64,000 bases of DNA from positions 10,912,001 to 10,976,000 of the forward strand of contig JAKSXM010000014.1 in the NCBI GenBank assembly GCA_022575985.1, written 5' to 3'. The notes under the pieces are model-generated. The model worked only from the letters and a program-made list of their open reading frames with translations, was not told the origin of the DNA and made no database searches. Within the stretch, counting starts at the first letter, position 1; the number at the start of each line of letters is the position of its first letter. Shown here in pieces: positions 42,951 to 54,797 of this stretch. The stretch comes from Anagrus nilaparvatae. Lineage: Eukaryota > Arthropoda > Insecta > Hymenoptera > Mymaridae. Both the position numbers and the translations under genes were made by a program.

Positions 42951-43876
42951 TGTCGTAGCCCCATAGGATAATCGGTTTTATAGGCTATAAGCCGGCCCAT
43001 AGAGTAATAATGCTCGAGCAAAATGCTCGAGACATATTTCGCTATGAAGCTCCGTGCTCCAGTTTTATAGCCTATAGGCCGGCTTTTAGCGTATAAAACT
43101 GAAAGAGGTCAGCTTCATAGACAAATATTAAAGTTTCGAGACTCTTTATTTTAAATAATATAAATTTACCAATATTATGTCCTGAATTATTTATATTTTT
43201 CTAATAGTTTTATTTACATTATTAAATTTACAAGTCGTTAGTATTGATCGACATATATTTTATAATAAAATTAATGAATTTTACTCTACACACCGTGGTA
43301 ATAAGTCAGTGTGGACTTAAGTACAAGAAAGTATAGTCATTCAATGTTTAAGGGAATTTGATCTTTGGGAATGATCAAAATGATCAAATTATAATGTTTT
43401 CGCCAATTAAAGAATGTTACGAAGAATTACTTAAGGCTCACCAAAAAACTCGAAACGGAGGTCGTGACAGAATGTTTTATCACATTGAACAAAATAAAGA
43501 TAAACTAAAAATATTTACATTATTTTATAACATTATTTTATTTTGTCAAATAGAAAATTATAAAAATTTATTATTATTATTCATTGATAGAAATTATTAT
43601 TTCAAACAAATTTAATGTAAATAAAACTATAAGATAAATATAAATAATTAACGACATAGTAATATTGGTAAATTTATATTATTTAAAATTAAGAGTCTCG
43701 AAACATTGATATTTGTCTATGAAGCTGGCCTCTTTCAGCTTTATACGCTAAAAGCCGGCATATAGGTTATAAAACTGGAGCGAACCGCTTCATAGCGAAA
43801 TAGGTTTGCTCGAGCATTTTTACTCTATGGGCCGGCTTATAGCCTATAAAACCGATTATCCTATGGGGATACGACA
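42951..43876. mobile_element. MITE of 926 bp with about 220-bp TIRs inside the LTR
   Basis: Left end TGTCGTAGCCCCATAGGATA, right end reversed TGTCGTATCCCCATAGGATA. The similarity continues through the AAGCCGGCCCATAGAGTA, TGCTCGAG and TATGAAGCT blocks to about 43180/43655. Flanks are TATA-type, consistent with a duplicated TA-rich target. Comparison with 48641-48852 shows the empty site. Confidence 0.85.
43358..43615 (+). pseudogene. Captured fragment resembling an integrase-type zinc-binding domain
   Basis: In the centre of the MITE, KECYEELLKAHQKTRNGGRD followed by RMFYHI resembles the HHCC region start of integrase-like proteins, where a His, GHGGRD-type turn and Met-Leu-His follow one another. 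The usual His before GGRD is Asn. The rest of the frame is AT-rich noise. It is not this MITE's transposase. Confidence 0.35.
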
Positions 43877-44289
43877 TATATATATATACATACTGAATCA
43901 CTCAATTTACAACATTCCACCCATCCATTTTATGAAATAAAATGAACAGGTGTATGTTACCAAAAAATTGAAATGAAAAGTGAAGTTATACAATTGAAAA
44001 ATATATAAAATTAATGATTTTTAAATTATTTACATTATTTACAATTATTTTTTTCTTTTATAAATATAATTTTGAACATTTTGTTTTTTTGTACATTTTG
44101 TTTTTTTTGTTTAAATGGATAATAATACAATAAATAAATTAATAGATAAATAAATAAATAAGTAAATAATTACAATACATTACACAATTTTTATACTATA
44201 TACAATTTTAATTTATACAATTTTAATTTCTGTTAAGTCTGATTCATTGTCTAAAGACGTTAATAAGATTAATTTGTGAATAGGCCTAG

Positions 44290-45879
44290 TTAGCATTTAG
44301 CACTGGTCCTTAGATCCACAACTCTCGTCAAGTTGTCAGATCCTTTATATACTTTTACTACTCGAGCTAATGGCCACTTTGCTGGTGGCTTTGTTTCATC
44401 AGTAATCAACACGATATCATTCACAAGTATATCTCATTGTGCCAATTTCCATTTTTGTCTGGCTTGCAAAGATTGCAAATAGACACAGGACCAGCGTTTC
44501 CGCCAGTCCTGTGTCATCTGCTGGATTAACTTGTATCTTTGCATGGGAGGTATTTTTTTGTCTAAGTAACTGGGTTCAGGTATCAAATAGGATTGAGACT
44601 GATTTAGCAACAATGAGTGTGATAAGAATAAATCTGTGGGATCCTCTGTCAGTGGCAACAAAGGATGCGAGTTGAGACAAGATTCCACTTGTTTTAGGAA
44701 TGTGTAAAATTCTTCAAATATGTATTTGGTGTTCCCAAAAACTTTAAAAATGTGATGCTTGGTAGATTCCACCGCAGCTTCTCAGTTTCCGCCAAAATGT
44801 GGTGCACCCGGTGGGTTAAATTCCCAAGTAGTGCCTTCGTCAGCTAAGAGTCCAACAAGTTTCTGTATGTAGAATGAGTACTCTACATACATTTCCTTAA
44901 GGATTCTGTCAGCACCCACGAAGGTAGTACCACGGTCACTCAGCAAGGGTAGAAGCTTCACGAGTTGACGTGAACCTACGAAAAGCAGCGATGAAACTTT
45001 GACTATCATAGCCTATGACTAATTCAATATTAATAGCTTTGGTTGCCATACAGATGGACACAACTACATAACCTTTGAAAGACTTAGCGCCTCTTCCCTT
45101 ATGAGTAAAAATGTTGAAGGGGCCCGCGTAGTCCGCACCACTAATTCTGAATGGTTTATCAGGTTTTGTTAATCTGTCATAGGGTAAATTCCCCATTTTT
45201 GAATTTCGCGAGATGAATTGTAACGAATACAAGAATGGCATTTCTTTATGTGAGATTTAACTAAATATTTGCATTTTATAATTTTGTACATAGAACTAAC
45301 AGCTGAAAAAGTTTGCTTGATAGTTCCATGTTTTGTTGTTAAATGAAAAAGTTCTACATTTAAATGTGAAAGTTTACATTTGAACGTTAAGATTAGAGGA
45401 TGTTTTTTCTCTTCTGACAGATTTGAGATTTCAACTCTACCACCTACTCTTAATTGATTGTCTTGCAAAAAGAGGTTGAAAGAGTTTAAGGATGATTGTT
45501 TAAATATTTGAGTAGAATTTTTGAGGTAATGAATTTCAGGTTTGTAATGAGTTCTTTGAACCAAATAGACCCATGTTAATCTCGATCTATTTATTTCCTC
45601 TACTGAGGGAGAAGGAACAATTGAAAAATCATATTTTAAATCAAACCATTTGCTGGAAAATAATTCAGACCTATTTAAAAACTTTTTTGATTTTGTAGAT
45701 ATTTTATGAATGAACCTAAGTATATAAGCTGTAATTCTCAATAATTTTGCTAAGTCTGAATATTTTTCGAGCAAATGCCAGATTTTGATCTTTTTTAATT
45801 TTCTCTTTTTACATGAAACATTTAAATTAGAACATAAGGCTGAAACCTCTTTGATTTTTAGAGCTTTGCTATCGCTCAT
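44290..45879 (-). pseudogene. BEL/Pao pol relic 1: pre-integrase, integrase and C-terminal domain
   Basis: 45169-45879 holds the pre-integrase region and the zinc finger (HLTTKHG, then HIKKCHSCIR). The core follows with GADYAGPFN (first Asp), SDRGTTFVGA (second Asp) and EAAVESTKHH (Glu). The Trp before that Glu is a TGA stop. A second in-frame TGA precedes VNDIVLVTDETKPPAKWPL-type sequence at the C-terminus, which ends at 44290. A frameshift separates 44936-45241 from 44782-45009. RT, RNase H, protease and Gag are missing. Confidence 0.8.
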
Positions 45880-45899
45880 TATTAAGTTTGAATCTAATT

Positions 45900-46492
45900 T
45901 ATTTTAAAAAAAATTTATTTAAAAAAAAAAATTCACATCTATATTTTATATACATATAATAAATTCACATCTACAAATTTTCTTTTATTTTTTTGTAATT
46001 TTAAATAAGCTAAAATTCATGCAATCTTACACGTAGAACACATACATGCAAGAACACACGTACATAACCAAAAGAAATTATTTTTAATTTCTTCACTTCT
46101 TAAAATAAATAAAAAAACGGTTATGTTCGTGCGTGTATTCCCGAGTGTAGAACACATACACGCGAAAACAACAAACACACGAATTTCATTACCCACTAAA
46201 AAAAATGATAAAAATTTCACATCTATTTATGCGTGTCTAAAAATTTTATTATTTTGTATGAACAAGAATTTATTCTCTTTTCATTCATATTTAATCATTG
46301 AAAAAGAAAAAAAATTAAAATTATTTTTCTCGTCATCAATCATTTTGTTATGCTACCATTTCTGACCGCCATTTTGTAAAAAAAAATTTCTGCCCGGCGT
46401 GTACATCACCGTTGAGAAATTCTTGGCGTCGGTTTCGGCCATTTTGTGTAAAACACACACACACGCACATACACGTCGAAAATTTAATTTTT

Positions 46493-46527
<35 letters not shown>

Positions 46528-46900
46528 AATTTACACTTCTATAGAAAAAAAAATTAATTTAATTTAATTAATTTTGTTCAATTACCGGTAATTTTTCTCT
46601 CTCTCTCATCCATTTCACATCAATATTTAAAAAAAAAAAATCCTACCTTTCACTTCCTGCTCGGTCTCCATTTTCTCTTCTATATAAACGGAAACACACT
46701 TCAAAAAAAATTAATTTTATAAATAAAAATATTTATTTACACACTTCTTTAATTTATCTCACCAAAAAAAATAATTAATTTTTATTTTAATATGTATATA
46801 CACACACTTCTTAAATAATTTATCTCACCAAAAATTATTCGTTTTCTATTTAATGAACACAAAACACACACGCGCCGTGGAAGCGATGGCGGGCCGATAA
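45900..46900. other. Simple-sequence leader region
   Basis: CA-rich stretches with ACACGTA-type repeats (46020-46170, 46445-46475) and a T-run of about 29 bases at 46495-46523. Probably the untranslated leader of BEL copy 1; no gene. Confidence 0.4.
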
Positions 46901-46905
46901 CCTAT

Positions 46906-47238
46906 TGGGTTTTATGTTTAGTGTAAATAAAATAAACACTCGTTTATTATTTATTTATAATACAGTTTATTATTTAACACTCGTCTTTACTAATCTTTTA
47001 TTAAACTCGTCTATTACACGATTTATTAATTATAGTGATCAAAAAATACATATAAATATTTAATGTGCGTTAGCGATATGAACTGAACGACGATCAGCGT
47101 GGAACTGAACTGTAAGCTTCTCCTCCTTCTTCACCGCGTAGTATATTAAGGAAGTGCGTGGAGGCGCCACTTTCCAACAGTGGCATATTGAAGTATCAAG
47201 CTCATTGTTTGAGGAACCTTAGTGCCAGCTAGTTGGCA
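46906..47238 (-). repeat. Candidate 5' LTR of BEL copy 1
   Basis: The minus strand starts TGCCAACTAGCTGGCA and ends with AATAAA-rich sequence and AACCCA. GC-richer than its flanks. GGTTATCGGCCCGCC follows and may be the primer site. No partner LTR on the left. Confidence 0.4.
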
Positions 47239-48640
47239 GGGTATTTTAATATTTTATAAGAAATAATTTTTTTTTTTGTTAGTTGAATTTGATTCTACCA
47301 AAAAAATTAGACAATGAGGTTAGACTGTAATGTTATTTCAAATTTAATTTAAAAAGAATAATTTAAGAAAAATTATAAATGATATTGTTATTCAAAGTTT
47401 AGTATGATAAAGAATTAAAAATAAAAAATAAAAAATAATAATAAAATTGTTATATAATGAATTAAAAATAATGTCAGAAGTCGGCCCCAACTTGCTTAAA
47501 ATTACAATACAATAAATATGATTTTTTGATAAAGTGAAGTTTAAAAATTGTAAAAATTTGATGTTAATAATTTTATGCAATAATAATTGTGCACAAAAAT
47601 TTAAGATCTATGCCCAGTTTTAATTGTAAAAAAAGATAAAATTTTAAATAATTAAATTGCAATAAAAAATTAAGAAAAAAAAATTAAATTCACTTTATCA
47701 AAAAAATAAACAAATAAATATTCATAACTTATATATATTTTTTTTTTGTGTTGTGTTGTCGTCTGCAAGAAAAAATTTAGGAGTTTGTGTGCTCGCCTGC
47801 GCTGAGATGAGAGATTTTGGTTGGAGAAGAGCGAATACAAAAAAATATGGACGTCACTGAATTGCTTCCCCTCTTGAGATTATTTTGAAAATAACTGTAA
47901 CCACGAGGCGCACCTGCTCAATGATGTCAACTTTTAACTGAAAATGATGCGTGCGGGAGACATTTATGATAGATGCCGTAGTTTCTTTTTTCTTCTTCCC
48001 CCTCCAAGAAATGAAAAAAATATTTTTATTTTTTTTATAATGTTCTCTTTTGTCAATAATCTTGAATAAAATAAAAAGAAATTTTGAATTTTGATCTTTA
48101 GATTTTACGATTTTGAGTATGTCCTGCTTCTTGAAATTTAATTCTTAAAATCCATGTGCTTTTGTTTTTGTATGTTGTGGTGATGACGATGATGCCGGTT
48201 TTTAATAGTGTCCATTTTTTATTAACAATTTTTTATTTGTTATTTTTCTTTGTTTCTGGATTACATTGTTTTACACATTATTCTATTTCACTTTTTGCCA
48301 CTATCATATAAAAAATGTTCATGAGAAGAAAATGAAAAGCACATGGCGTCGTACAAAAAATTAGAAATGTCGTTCACTTTTTTGAAATGTGTTCACACGT
48401 TAACTTTTTGCAAATTTTTGTGAAAAAAAAGTGAAAAAGAAAAATTTTTAGATTGACGAGGGGCACGCTTTTAAAGCGCCCAAACATTGATGAAAAAAAA
48501 GAAATTATATCAAAGTCACTTCACTTGATGTAGCACGCCGGCCATGATGCACGCCGTGTTTATTTTTCTTTGTTTTTGGCTTTTATCTCTTAAAGTTTTT
48601 ACAAATTTTCACTTTTTCTTATTTTAACCGGGATGCCAGA
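47239..48640 (-). other. Leader of the minus-strand LTR element
   Basis: 47460-48200 is homologous, in inverse orientation, to 39780-40500. Contains GC-richer islands (47740-47960, 48460-48560) and no long ORF. Confidence 0.5.
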
Positions 48641-48852
48641 TGTTGACGCAGAGGTTGTTTTAATTAAATAATTAAATGACACAATATTAATTTTGAAATA
48701 TATTTATTGATATATATTCTCTTTTTCATGTCTTAATGGCATGAAGGTGTACGACGTACTGAAAGGTAGGCCGTTATAAAAGTTGGGGGGTCGACGCGCG
48801 CGCTCCTACATCTATATACATATTTACATACTGAATTACTCAATTTACAACA
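48641..48852 (-). repeat. Right (5') LTR, 212 bp
   Basis: The ends TGTTG and CAACA are a perfect inverted pair. Bases 48680-48852 match 42812-42950 plus 43880-43914. Confidence 0.7.
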
Positions 48853-48859
48853 GATTATT

Positions 48860-49680
48860 TAAATAATAATAAAAAAAGAAAATTAATAATGTAATAGTTT
48901 AAGATAAAAATAAGTGATTACAATTACTTAAGAATTAATATTCTTAAAAAATAAGAATAATAGTACATACTTATTTTTTTTTTACGATTAGACGAAGACT
49001 TTTTTTGTTGACGATGAAAAAGAAAAAATTTTGCCAAGTTAAAAATTTTTTGTAAATGTCTAATGAAAAATTTTGCCAGGTTAAAATTTTTTAAAATTGA
49101 AAGTTTAATCACGACAGCAGACACGTGCACTCTATATTTTTTTTTTGTGTTTTAAAAAAAGTATTATGGACATTTTTTTAATCCATTTTTATTTAACTCG
49201 TGCACAATAATATTTGTTGGCTCCGAAAAAAAAAAAAAATACTAAGTTTTGAACAAGTTGATAAAATGATTGATATTTTAATATATAAACACAATTCTTG
49301 ATATAATAAAATATGATGAGCAGAAATATTGAATGTGTACAAGAAAAGGACTTGCACGTGCACAAGATATAGAACAAACATACTAGAAACTTTTTTTTTT
49401 TTTTTTTTTAAATATAAAAAACATTATTTGTTGAGACATGTGCCGCATTTTAACAATGAAAAATCCGCTCGATGGGACAATATGTTCCAAGATTAGATGG
49501 ATTATTAGGAAATAGCAAATAACAGAACGACGGCTATTAATGTTAACTAGTTTATTTATTATTGTGCGTGCTCGTTGCGACGCCTAAGAGCAAACTGACT
49601 CTTCGACGGCGGTAACATAAGAGTGGCGCTGTCATGCGCAATACATAACGCGTATAAAACGTATATTACAAATACCAAGA
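48860..49680. other. AT-rich DNA without recognised genes
   Basis: A two-copy direct repeat with AAAATTTTGCCA(A/G)GTTAAAA near 49024 and 49069; otherwise nothing. Confidence 0.4.
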
Positions 49681-49686
49681 CAAAGA

Positions 49687-50660
49687 TTATTATTATTATT
49701 GTTATTATTATGATTATTTAACTCCACTATACCGGTCCTAAGCCTGGCGCCTCATAAGGCTGTGGAAGGAGGAAAGTGGTTCAGGCCACCTTATAAAGGT
49801 TGAACTAGAATCAGAGATACTGGACATAGCTTTCTGTAACAACTGAGGCTGCTCTATAAATGGGTCCCGTGCCTTGCTCTGTGGGACACGCATACCGCTG
49901 AACCCAATGCACTGTCATTTAGTATGCCGCAGACAGCTTATAGCTCTCTGCAATAACTGAGGCTGCCCTATAAATCGGGCCTATGCCTTGCTTTTCCTCT
50001 GAGCATCTTTAATGAATGTGCTGCAGAATGCTATCCATAAGTATCTCTGAGGAAACGGAACAACAAAAGAGGCTTGAAGGTCTTCTCCAAAGTTAAGTGC
50101 AAATTAACCCACATACGGGGTCGCCTTAGGCCTTATATATTGGCTCTTAGCATGAAAGTATTCCACCTCGAGCAAAGCGATGCAGCCGTTTAATGCTTAG
50201 TTGAGGGTCCCGCTAAACTGACTCAACGTTATTATTTTTTAGTTTTAGTAATGTGTGAAGGTAAGCCTTCAGGCCCAGAAAGACTTTGGTCTGGAACTCA
50301 GTGCATTTCCTGGAACCTGGGAAGTAATTAAGCACTTTTCCTTCAATTTAGCAGTTTTGCAGAAGAAGCATTGCAGCTTTCCTGTACATTCGATTACCTT
50401 ATGGTTTCCCATCCCACATTTAAAGCATAGTTTGATTCAATCGAGCCCTTTACAATTAACTGCTTTGTGGCCATGCGCTAAACATCATCAGCATGTAACC
50501 GGAGTAGCTTGTAGTCGTACTCATTATCCAAGCCTAACTTAATGCTGCCTTTCTTGATCAGCTTCAATGCAGCCTTCTCGCCATCTCGACCGTGACTGAT
50601 CTCTGTTCCCGAATGTTGATTTGAGATAGCACGGTATGGACAGTATGCCGAGCGGCGCGA
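49687..50660 (-). mobile_element. R1-type LINE, internally deleted copy
   Basis: The minus strand at 50640-50240 is ORF1 zinc-knuckle sequence homologous to plus-strand 51905-52260. It then passes directly into a 3' UTR-like region with two ~115-bp imperfect repeats (sharing AACTGAGGCTGC and CTATAAAT) and ends in an AAT/ATA tail at 49687-49719. ORF2 is missing. Confidence 0.65.
50240..50640 (-). pseudogene. R1 ORF1 zinc-knuckle fragment
   Basis: Encodes on the minus strand CFKCGMGNHKVIEC-type knuckles followed by a Cys/Lys-rich segment. Frame ends near 50255. The plus-strand ORF over it is antisense and not real. Confidence 0.6.
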
Positions 50661-51358
50661 CTCCTAAGTGCCAAAAGAGAAAGGTGTGGTTCTGTGCAGC
50701 CGGAGCCTATCATTAACGGCTTGACGATGTTGTCGGTATGTAAACAAGTTGCTGGAGGACACTAAATTTCCGAAGCGAATTATGCTTTTATTCGTGGAGA
50801 AATGAGATGAGCAAGGTACTGCAAGTACATGTCGCAAAATATATCCTCTGTGATACAAACAGTCTGCACGTCAGCTGCCCAGAATGTGAGGGGTCGAAGG
50901 AGGCCGTTGCACATGGAGCGATGAATTTTAAAAAACTGAAAATGTCCGAAATAGAAATAAATAAATAAAATGAAAAGAATGGTCAAGATTATCCTGCACA
51001 GGATATGGATTGTGAATCTGAACCGATGTTATGCGACCATCGAAAAGTATTATAATGAGATGCTATCTTGCGTGCAACAGATAGAGGATAAGATTAAAAA
51101 GCAAGACGGTGTTAGGCTGGTCAAGAATAATCTAAACAAGTTGAATGCAATTAAGTGCATGCAAGCCCCTTTAGTCCTCGCCATCATAACTGCTTATGCA
51201 GTATATTATCAAGCAATCTAAAGCTGCTCAATATAAAAAGAAAAGGGTTTGAGAAAATTGGGAAGAGGAAAATGATAGTGGAAAACAGACTCCTTCAGAG
51301 AAGTCTGCAGGTGCGAAGAGCCCAGAAAATTTGACACTGAAAGCCGATTCTGCTGCAT

Positions 51359-52274
51359 TTGCGGCAAAATAACTCTAAGTTGCCAGGGAAACCAAACCGC
51401 AAAAGTACCCTAGACTTACTGTTTCACTTGTTTAATATAACAGATGAAACAGTAGCAGCAGCGAAAAGAATTGAAGACAAGCCCACCCAGTCTCCTCCTC
51501 AAAAAGGCAGAGAGGGAAAAAGGCGAGGAAAAGGGAGAGAAGAAGAAAGCAAATGCCAATGGGAAAGCAAAGCTTCACAGAGCTAGAAAAAAGGCAGTCG
51601 CGATTAAGCTACCAGAAGGAAGAGCGTACGCGGATAATTTGAAGCAGATCAAGGAAAGCTTTATAGGAGAAGCCACTGCAACTAACATCTGTGCAGTTAG
51701 GAAAAACCAAGCTGGTAACGTATTGATCGAGATAAGGGGGAAAGCAGAAGGGATTAACTGCTTAAGGCAACTATGGCAGAGAGCGTGAATGCCACATGCT
51801 TGAAACCACGTCGAACTCTCAAGATTCTGAACATCGATTTCTTTACTACAAAAGAGGAACTACAGGTAGCCTTTTTGACGTTCTGAAGGTAACCGGCCCG
51901 ATCCAGGTGAAGCTATCTCAATCTACATTCGTGAACAGAGATTAGCCACGGTCGAGAAGGACGAGAAGGCTTCATTCAAGCTGATCAAGAAAGCTGGCAT
52001 TAAGTTATGCTTGGACAATTGTAGAATAAGACTACAAGCTACTCCGCTTAGATGCTTCAGATGTTTAGCGTATGGCAACATAGCAGGTAATTGTAAAGGA
52101 CCCGATCGAAGCAAACTATGCTTTAAATGTAGGATGGGAAACCATAAGGTAGTTGAATGTACAGGGAAGCTGCAATGCTTCCTCTGCAAAGCTGCTAAAT
52201 TGAAGGAAAAAGAGCACAAACACTTCCCAGGTTCCAGAAAATGCGCTGAGTTCCAAAAATCGATCAAAAAATGA
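51359..52274 (+). pseudogene. R1 ORF1 (Gag-like)
   Basis: Frames 51359-51788 give a basic, Ala/Lys-rich N-terminal part and KLPEGRAYADNLKQIKESF, the start of the R1 RNA-binding region. After a frameshift, 52011-52274 has three knuckle-like units. In the first, CFRCLAYGNIAGNC, the His is replaced by Asn. The second, CFKCRMGNHKVVEC, is complete. The third is irregular. It ends at 52274 and overlaps ORF2 (52271) by an ATGA. It would bind the LINE RNA; the frame break makes it inactive. Confidence 0.65.
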
Positions 52275-54150
52275 TCAAGGTTGCCCAAGGAAATATGCAC
52301 AGAAGCTGGATTGCAAACAAACTCATGTATCAAATTAAGAGGAAGATCAAGGCTGACCTTTGGATGATCAGCGAGAAGTACCCAGGGTGTAACCCAAATC
52401 CAGCCACCCGGTTCTACAACGAACTCGAAACAGCAGATATTTGGATCACTAATCCAGAAAAAGCTCCAGTAGAAGCATCAGGAAGAGGCAGGGTTTTCGT
52501 GTGGCTTAGAAGTAAAACTATAACTTACGTGAGCTACTATCTTACACTGACCGGAACTACACAGGAGTATTATACGAAACTTGAAGGCATAGAAGACTTT
52601 GCGAGAGATGCGGGTAGCAACATAATTGTTGCAGGCGATTTTAACGCGAAAGCTGTTGACTGGGGCATGCCCTACACTGACTCAAAAGGGGGGACGACCT
52701 TTGAAATGGTATCGAGGCTGGGACTCGTTGTCTTGAATGTGGGTAACAACAATACCTTCAGAAGGGCCAGTTACAACGAGACGATAATTCACATATCTTT
52801 CGCATCTGAAGGCCTGAGCACAAGAGTGAATAACTGGCACGTCATGGAAGATTTTATGTCGAGCGACCACCAGTATATTTTGTTTGAAATCTAGCACAAT
52901 CGAAAGCCCCCTGGCGAGGCACATAGGCCGAAACTAAGAAGTTGGAACCTCAATAAGCTGATTAAAGAACAATTTATACAAGTTTTATCGATAGGACAAG
53001 ATATCGATAGGCAATTCTAGCGAAACCCCCAGTAGGAAGTAGGACGCGGAGAAACTAGTATCCGAAGTAATGAAACTGCTTAATAAAGCCTGTGATGCTT
53101 CCATGCCTCGAAGAAGGTTCAAGGGAAAGAACCCACCTGTGTACCGGTGAAACCCAGAAATTGCAGAGCTCCGCAGACAAAGCCATAAGACGCGAAGAAC
53201 GTCAGTTATGGCCAAGTCTTGCGAAGAAGCAAGGGAACTTATGAAGAAGTTAAGTGATCCTTGAGGCAGGCGATCAACGTCAGCAAGATTCGCTGTGAAA
53301 GAAAGCTATGTCTTGAAATTGACAACGACCCCTGGGGACTTGGCTTCAAGATAATTACGATGAAGCTGAGGGGCTTCGCGGCCAGCTCACTAATGGATGA
53401 AGAGGAGGCAAAGATAGTCGTTGAATCCCTATTCCCGACGCACCCGACAAGAGTGGACGAAGAGGATGACACCAATTTAGGCGATATCCAGGACTTTACT
53501 TTTTAGAAGATTAATAAAATAGCTGCACACGTGTGTCCGTCATTGATGCTACGGATGCATACGAACATACAACACATGCATGCGAACAGGAGTCTTTAGC
53601 AGGCGATGGAAAAAGGCAACTGGTACTTATTAGAAAAGGAATGGGTGATCCTACACCCCCATCCTACTAGCGACCTCTAGGACTTTTGGATACAGCAGAA
53701 AAAAGTTTTGAAAATATGCTGCAACCTCGTATCTCAAATTCAGTAGAAGCAGCGAGGGATTTATCTGCTCGGAAATACGGCTTTAGACGGGGGCGGTACA
53801 CGATCGGGGCAGTGAAGGCGGCCGTTGACACAATAACAAGGGCCCAAACGGGTAATCATTACTCTCGTAAAACTACTCTTTTGGTTACCCCTGATGTCAA
53901 GAATACATTTAACTCGGCAAAATAGACAGACTTCCTGCAAGGACTAAGTGATTTTGCAGTACCCCAACATTTGATGCGGGTAATGAAAAGCTACCTAAGT
54001 GACCGCGTACTACTACCTAGTACTACCTAGTTTTCCAATTGCGCAAGGAACAAGATTGAGGAGAGTAACTGCAGTAGCAGTTCAAGGATCGGTCTTCAGG
54101 CCGGATCTATGGAACATCATGCACGATCACGTACTTAGGCTCTAACACCG
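52271..54150 (+). pseudogene. R1 ORF2: endonuclease and reverse transcriptase fragment
   Basis: The endonuclease frame 52271-52894 shows AGDFNAKAVDWG, then HISFASEGLSTRVNNWHV and SSDHQYILFEI, all standard APE-type motifs. The first part of the linker (53261-53506: NDPWGLGFKIITMKLRG) is readable. The KAPGPDGIP block is missing at about 53510-53560. RT resumes with QLVLIRKGMGDP, KYGFRRGRYTIGAVKA and LVTPDVKNTFNSA, then VTAVAVQGSVFRPDLWNIM in a further frame. Similarity ends near 54150, before the FADD-type motif. Several stops. Confidence 0.75.
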
Positions 54151-54159
54151 TTCTTCTTT

Positions 54160-54457
54160 GTTTAGTAAGCGTTTTTTAAACTGGGATTTCTGATTTCTAG
54201 AGTTTGTTTCAAAATTGTTTAAAAATTTGCTTTCTAAAATTAAGAAATACCGAAAAATTTTGATCGTAGATAACTTATGCAGTTTGAGAGCTAAAGGCTG
54301 AAATTATCAGGAATAACATATTTTTAATGTATCAAGACACCCTAAAAATTTGTTTAAAAATTGTCAAAAATTGGCTTAAAAAAATATTGGTGTGGCGTTT
54401 GCGGCTTGAAGAGGCATACAATATAATATTTTAGAAAAATTAAATAAACTTATTTAC
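54160..54457. other. Intron sequence 3' of exon B
   Basis: AT-rich; donor site of exon B at 54457/54458. Confidence 0.4.
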
Positions 54458-54622
54458 CTGTACTGCATCGTTAAGCGGAGCATTCAAATCTTTTATTGCC
54501 ACTATAGGAGTCAAGATTTCATTAAAATCAATTAACTTTACAAGAACTAATTGGAAATCGACATATTGGTTGGGTTTCAACCTTACGTCGAATTTCGACA
54601 CGAATCTGTAGTTGTGTTTGAT
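54458..54622 (-). CDS. Host gene exon B
   Basis: 165-base minus-strand exon flanked by TTTTAG and GTAAATAA, phase 0 at both ends, 55 codons without a stop. It begins IKHNYRFVSKFDVRLKPNQY and ends LNAPLNDAVQ. Phase fits exon C before it (ends phase 0 at 62436) and exon A after it (starts phase 0 at 13175). Composition is balanced and unlike the AT-rich noise nearby. The following intron (54457 to 13176) is filled with mobile elements. No catalytic motif or known domain is recognised. With exons A and C it gives 163 complete codons of one protein, mostly beta-like with few cysteines. Confidence 0.7.
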
Positions 54623-54687
54623 CTAAAATTTAAAATTTTTTAAAAGAAATTATAAAAATAACAACTCTCATAGAGCATTTCTGTGAC

Positions 54688-54797
54688 AAAAAAGCATAAT
54701 CTTCCAGATCGGATCGTCCTTTTCAGAGTGAATTTGTACACTCAAAATGTGTCATGTCTAAAATTTTTAGCCCTTAATATTGAAAACTCAACTCAGA
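54688..54797. repeat. Left TIR of the ISL2EU-type element
   Basis: About 70 percent similar by eye to the reverse complement of 62278-62393, with one gap of about 10 bases. Confidence 0.65.

Larger units (their letters stand above)
42812..43914 (-). repeat. Left (3') LTR, interrupted
   Basis: The LTR is split at 42950 by the element 42951-43876. Its outer end runs into the opposite-facing LTR that ends at 42803. Confidence 0.7.
42812..48852 (-). mobile_element. Minus-strand LTR element with 212-bp LTRs, composite with BEL sequence
   Basis: The right LTR is 48641-48852; the left LTR is 42812-43914, split by a 926-bp insertion and missing about 39 outer bases. A PBS-like TGGCATCCCGGTT lies at 48626-48638 two bases from the right LTR. 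A purine tract (GGATGGGTGGAA on the minus strand, 43915-43926) abuts the left LTR. The interior has the leader shared with 39780-40500, then a different candidate LTR (46906-47238) and BEL pol (44290-45879). It may be one element or a BEL copy nested in another. Confidence 0.55.
50960..54150 (+). mobile_element. R1-clade LINE, truncated at both ends
   Basis: ORF1 with zinc knuckles (to 52274) overlaps ORF2, which has an AP endonuclease (52271-52894) and a broken RT (to about 54150). Similarity stops before the RT catalytic motif; no 3' tail. Confidence 0.75.

Noticed and set aside
46017..46365. Overlapping ORFs with Cys and Thr repeats
   Set aside because: Translation of CA/TG simple sequence in an element leader.
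50255..50542. Plus-strand ORF of 95 codons with Cys and His
   Set aside because: It is the antisense of R1 zinc-knuckle coding sequence; the same antisense pattern appears at 51923-52333.
51471..51788. Lys/Ala-rich ORF as a histone-like protein
   Set aside because: It is the N-terminal region of R1 ORF1, directly upstream of the zinc knuckles.
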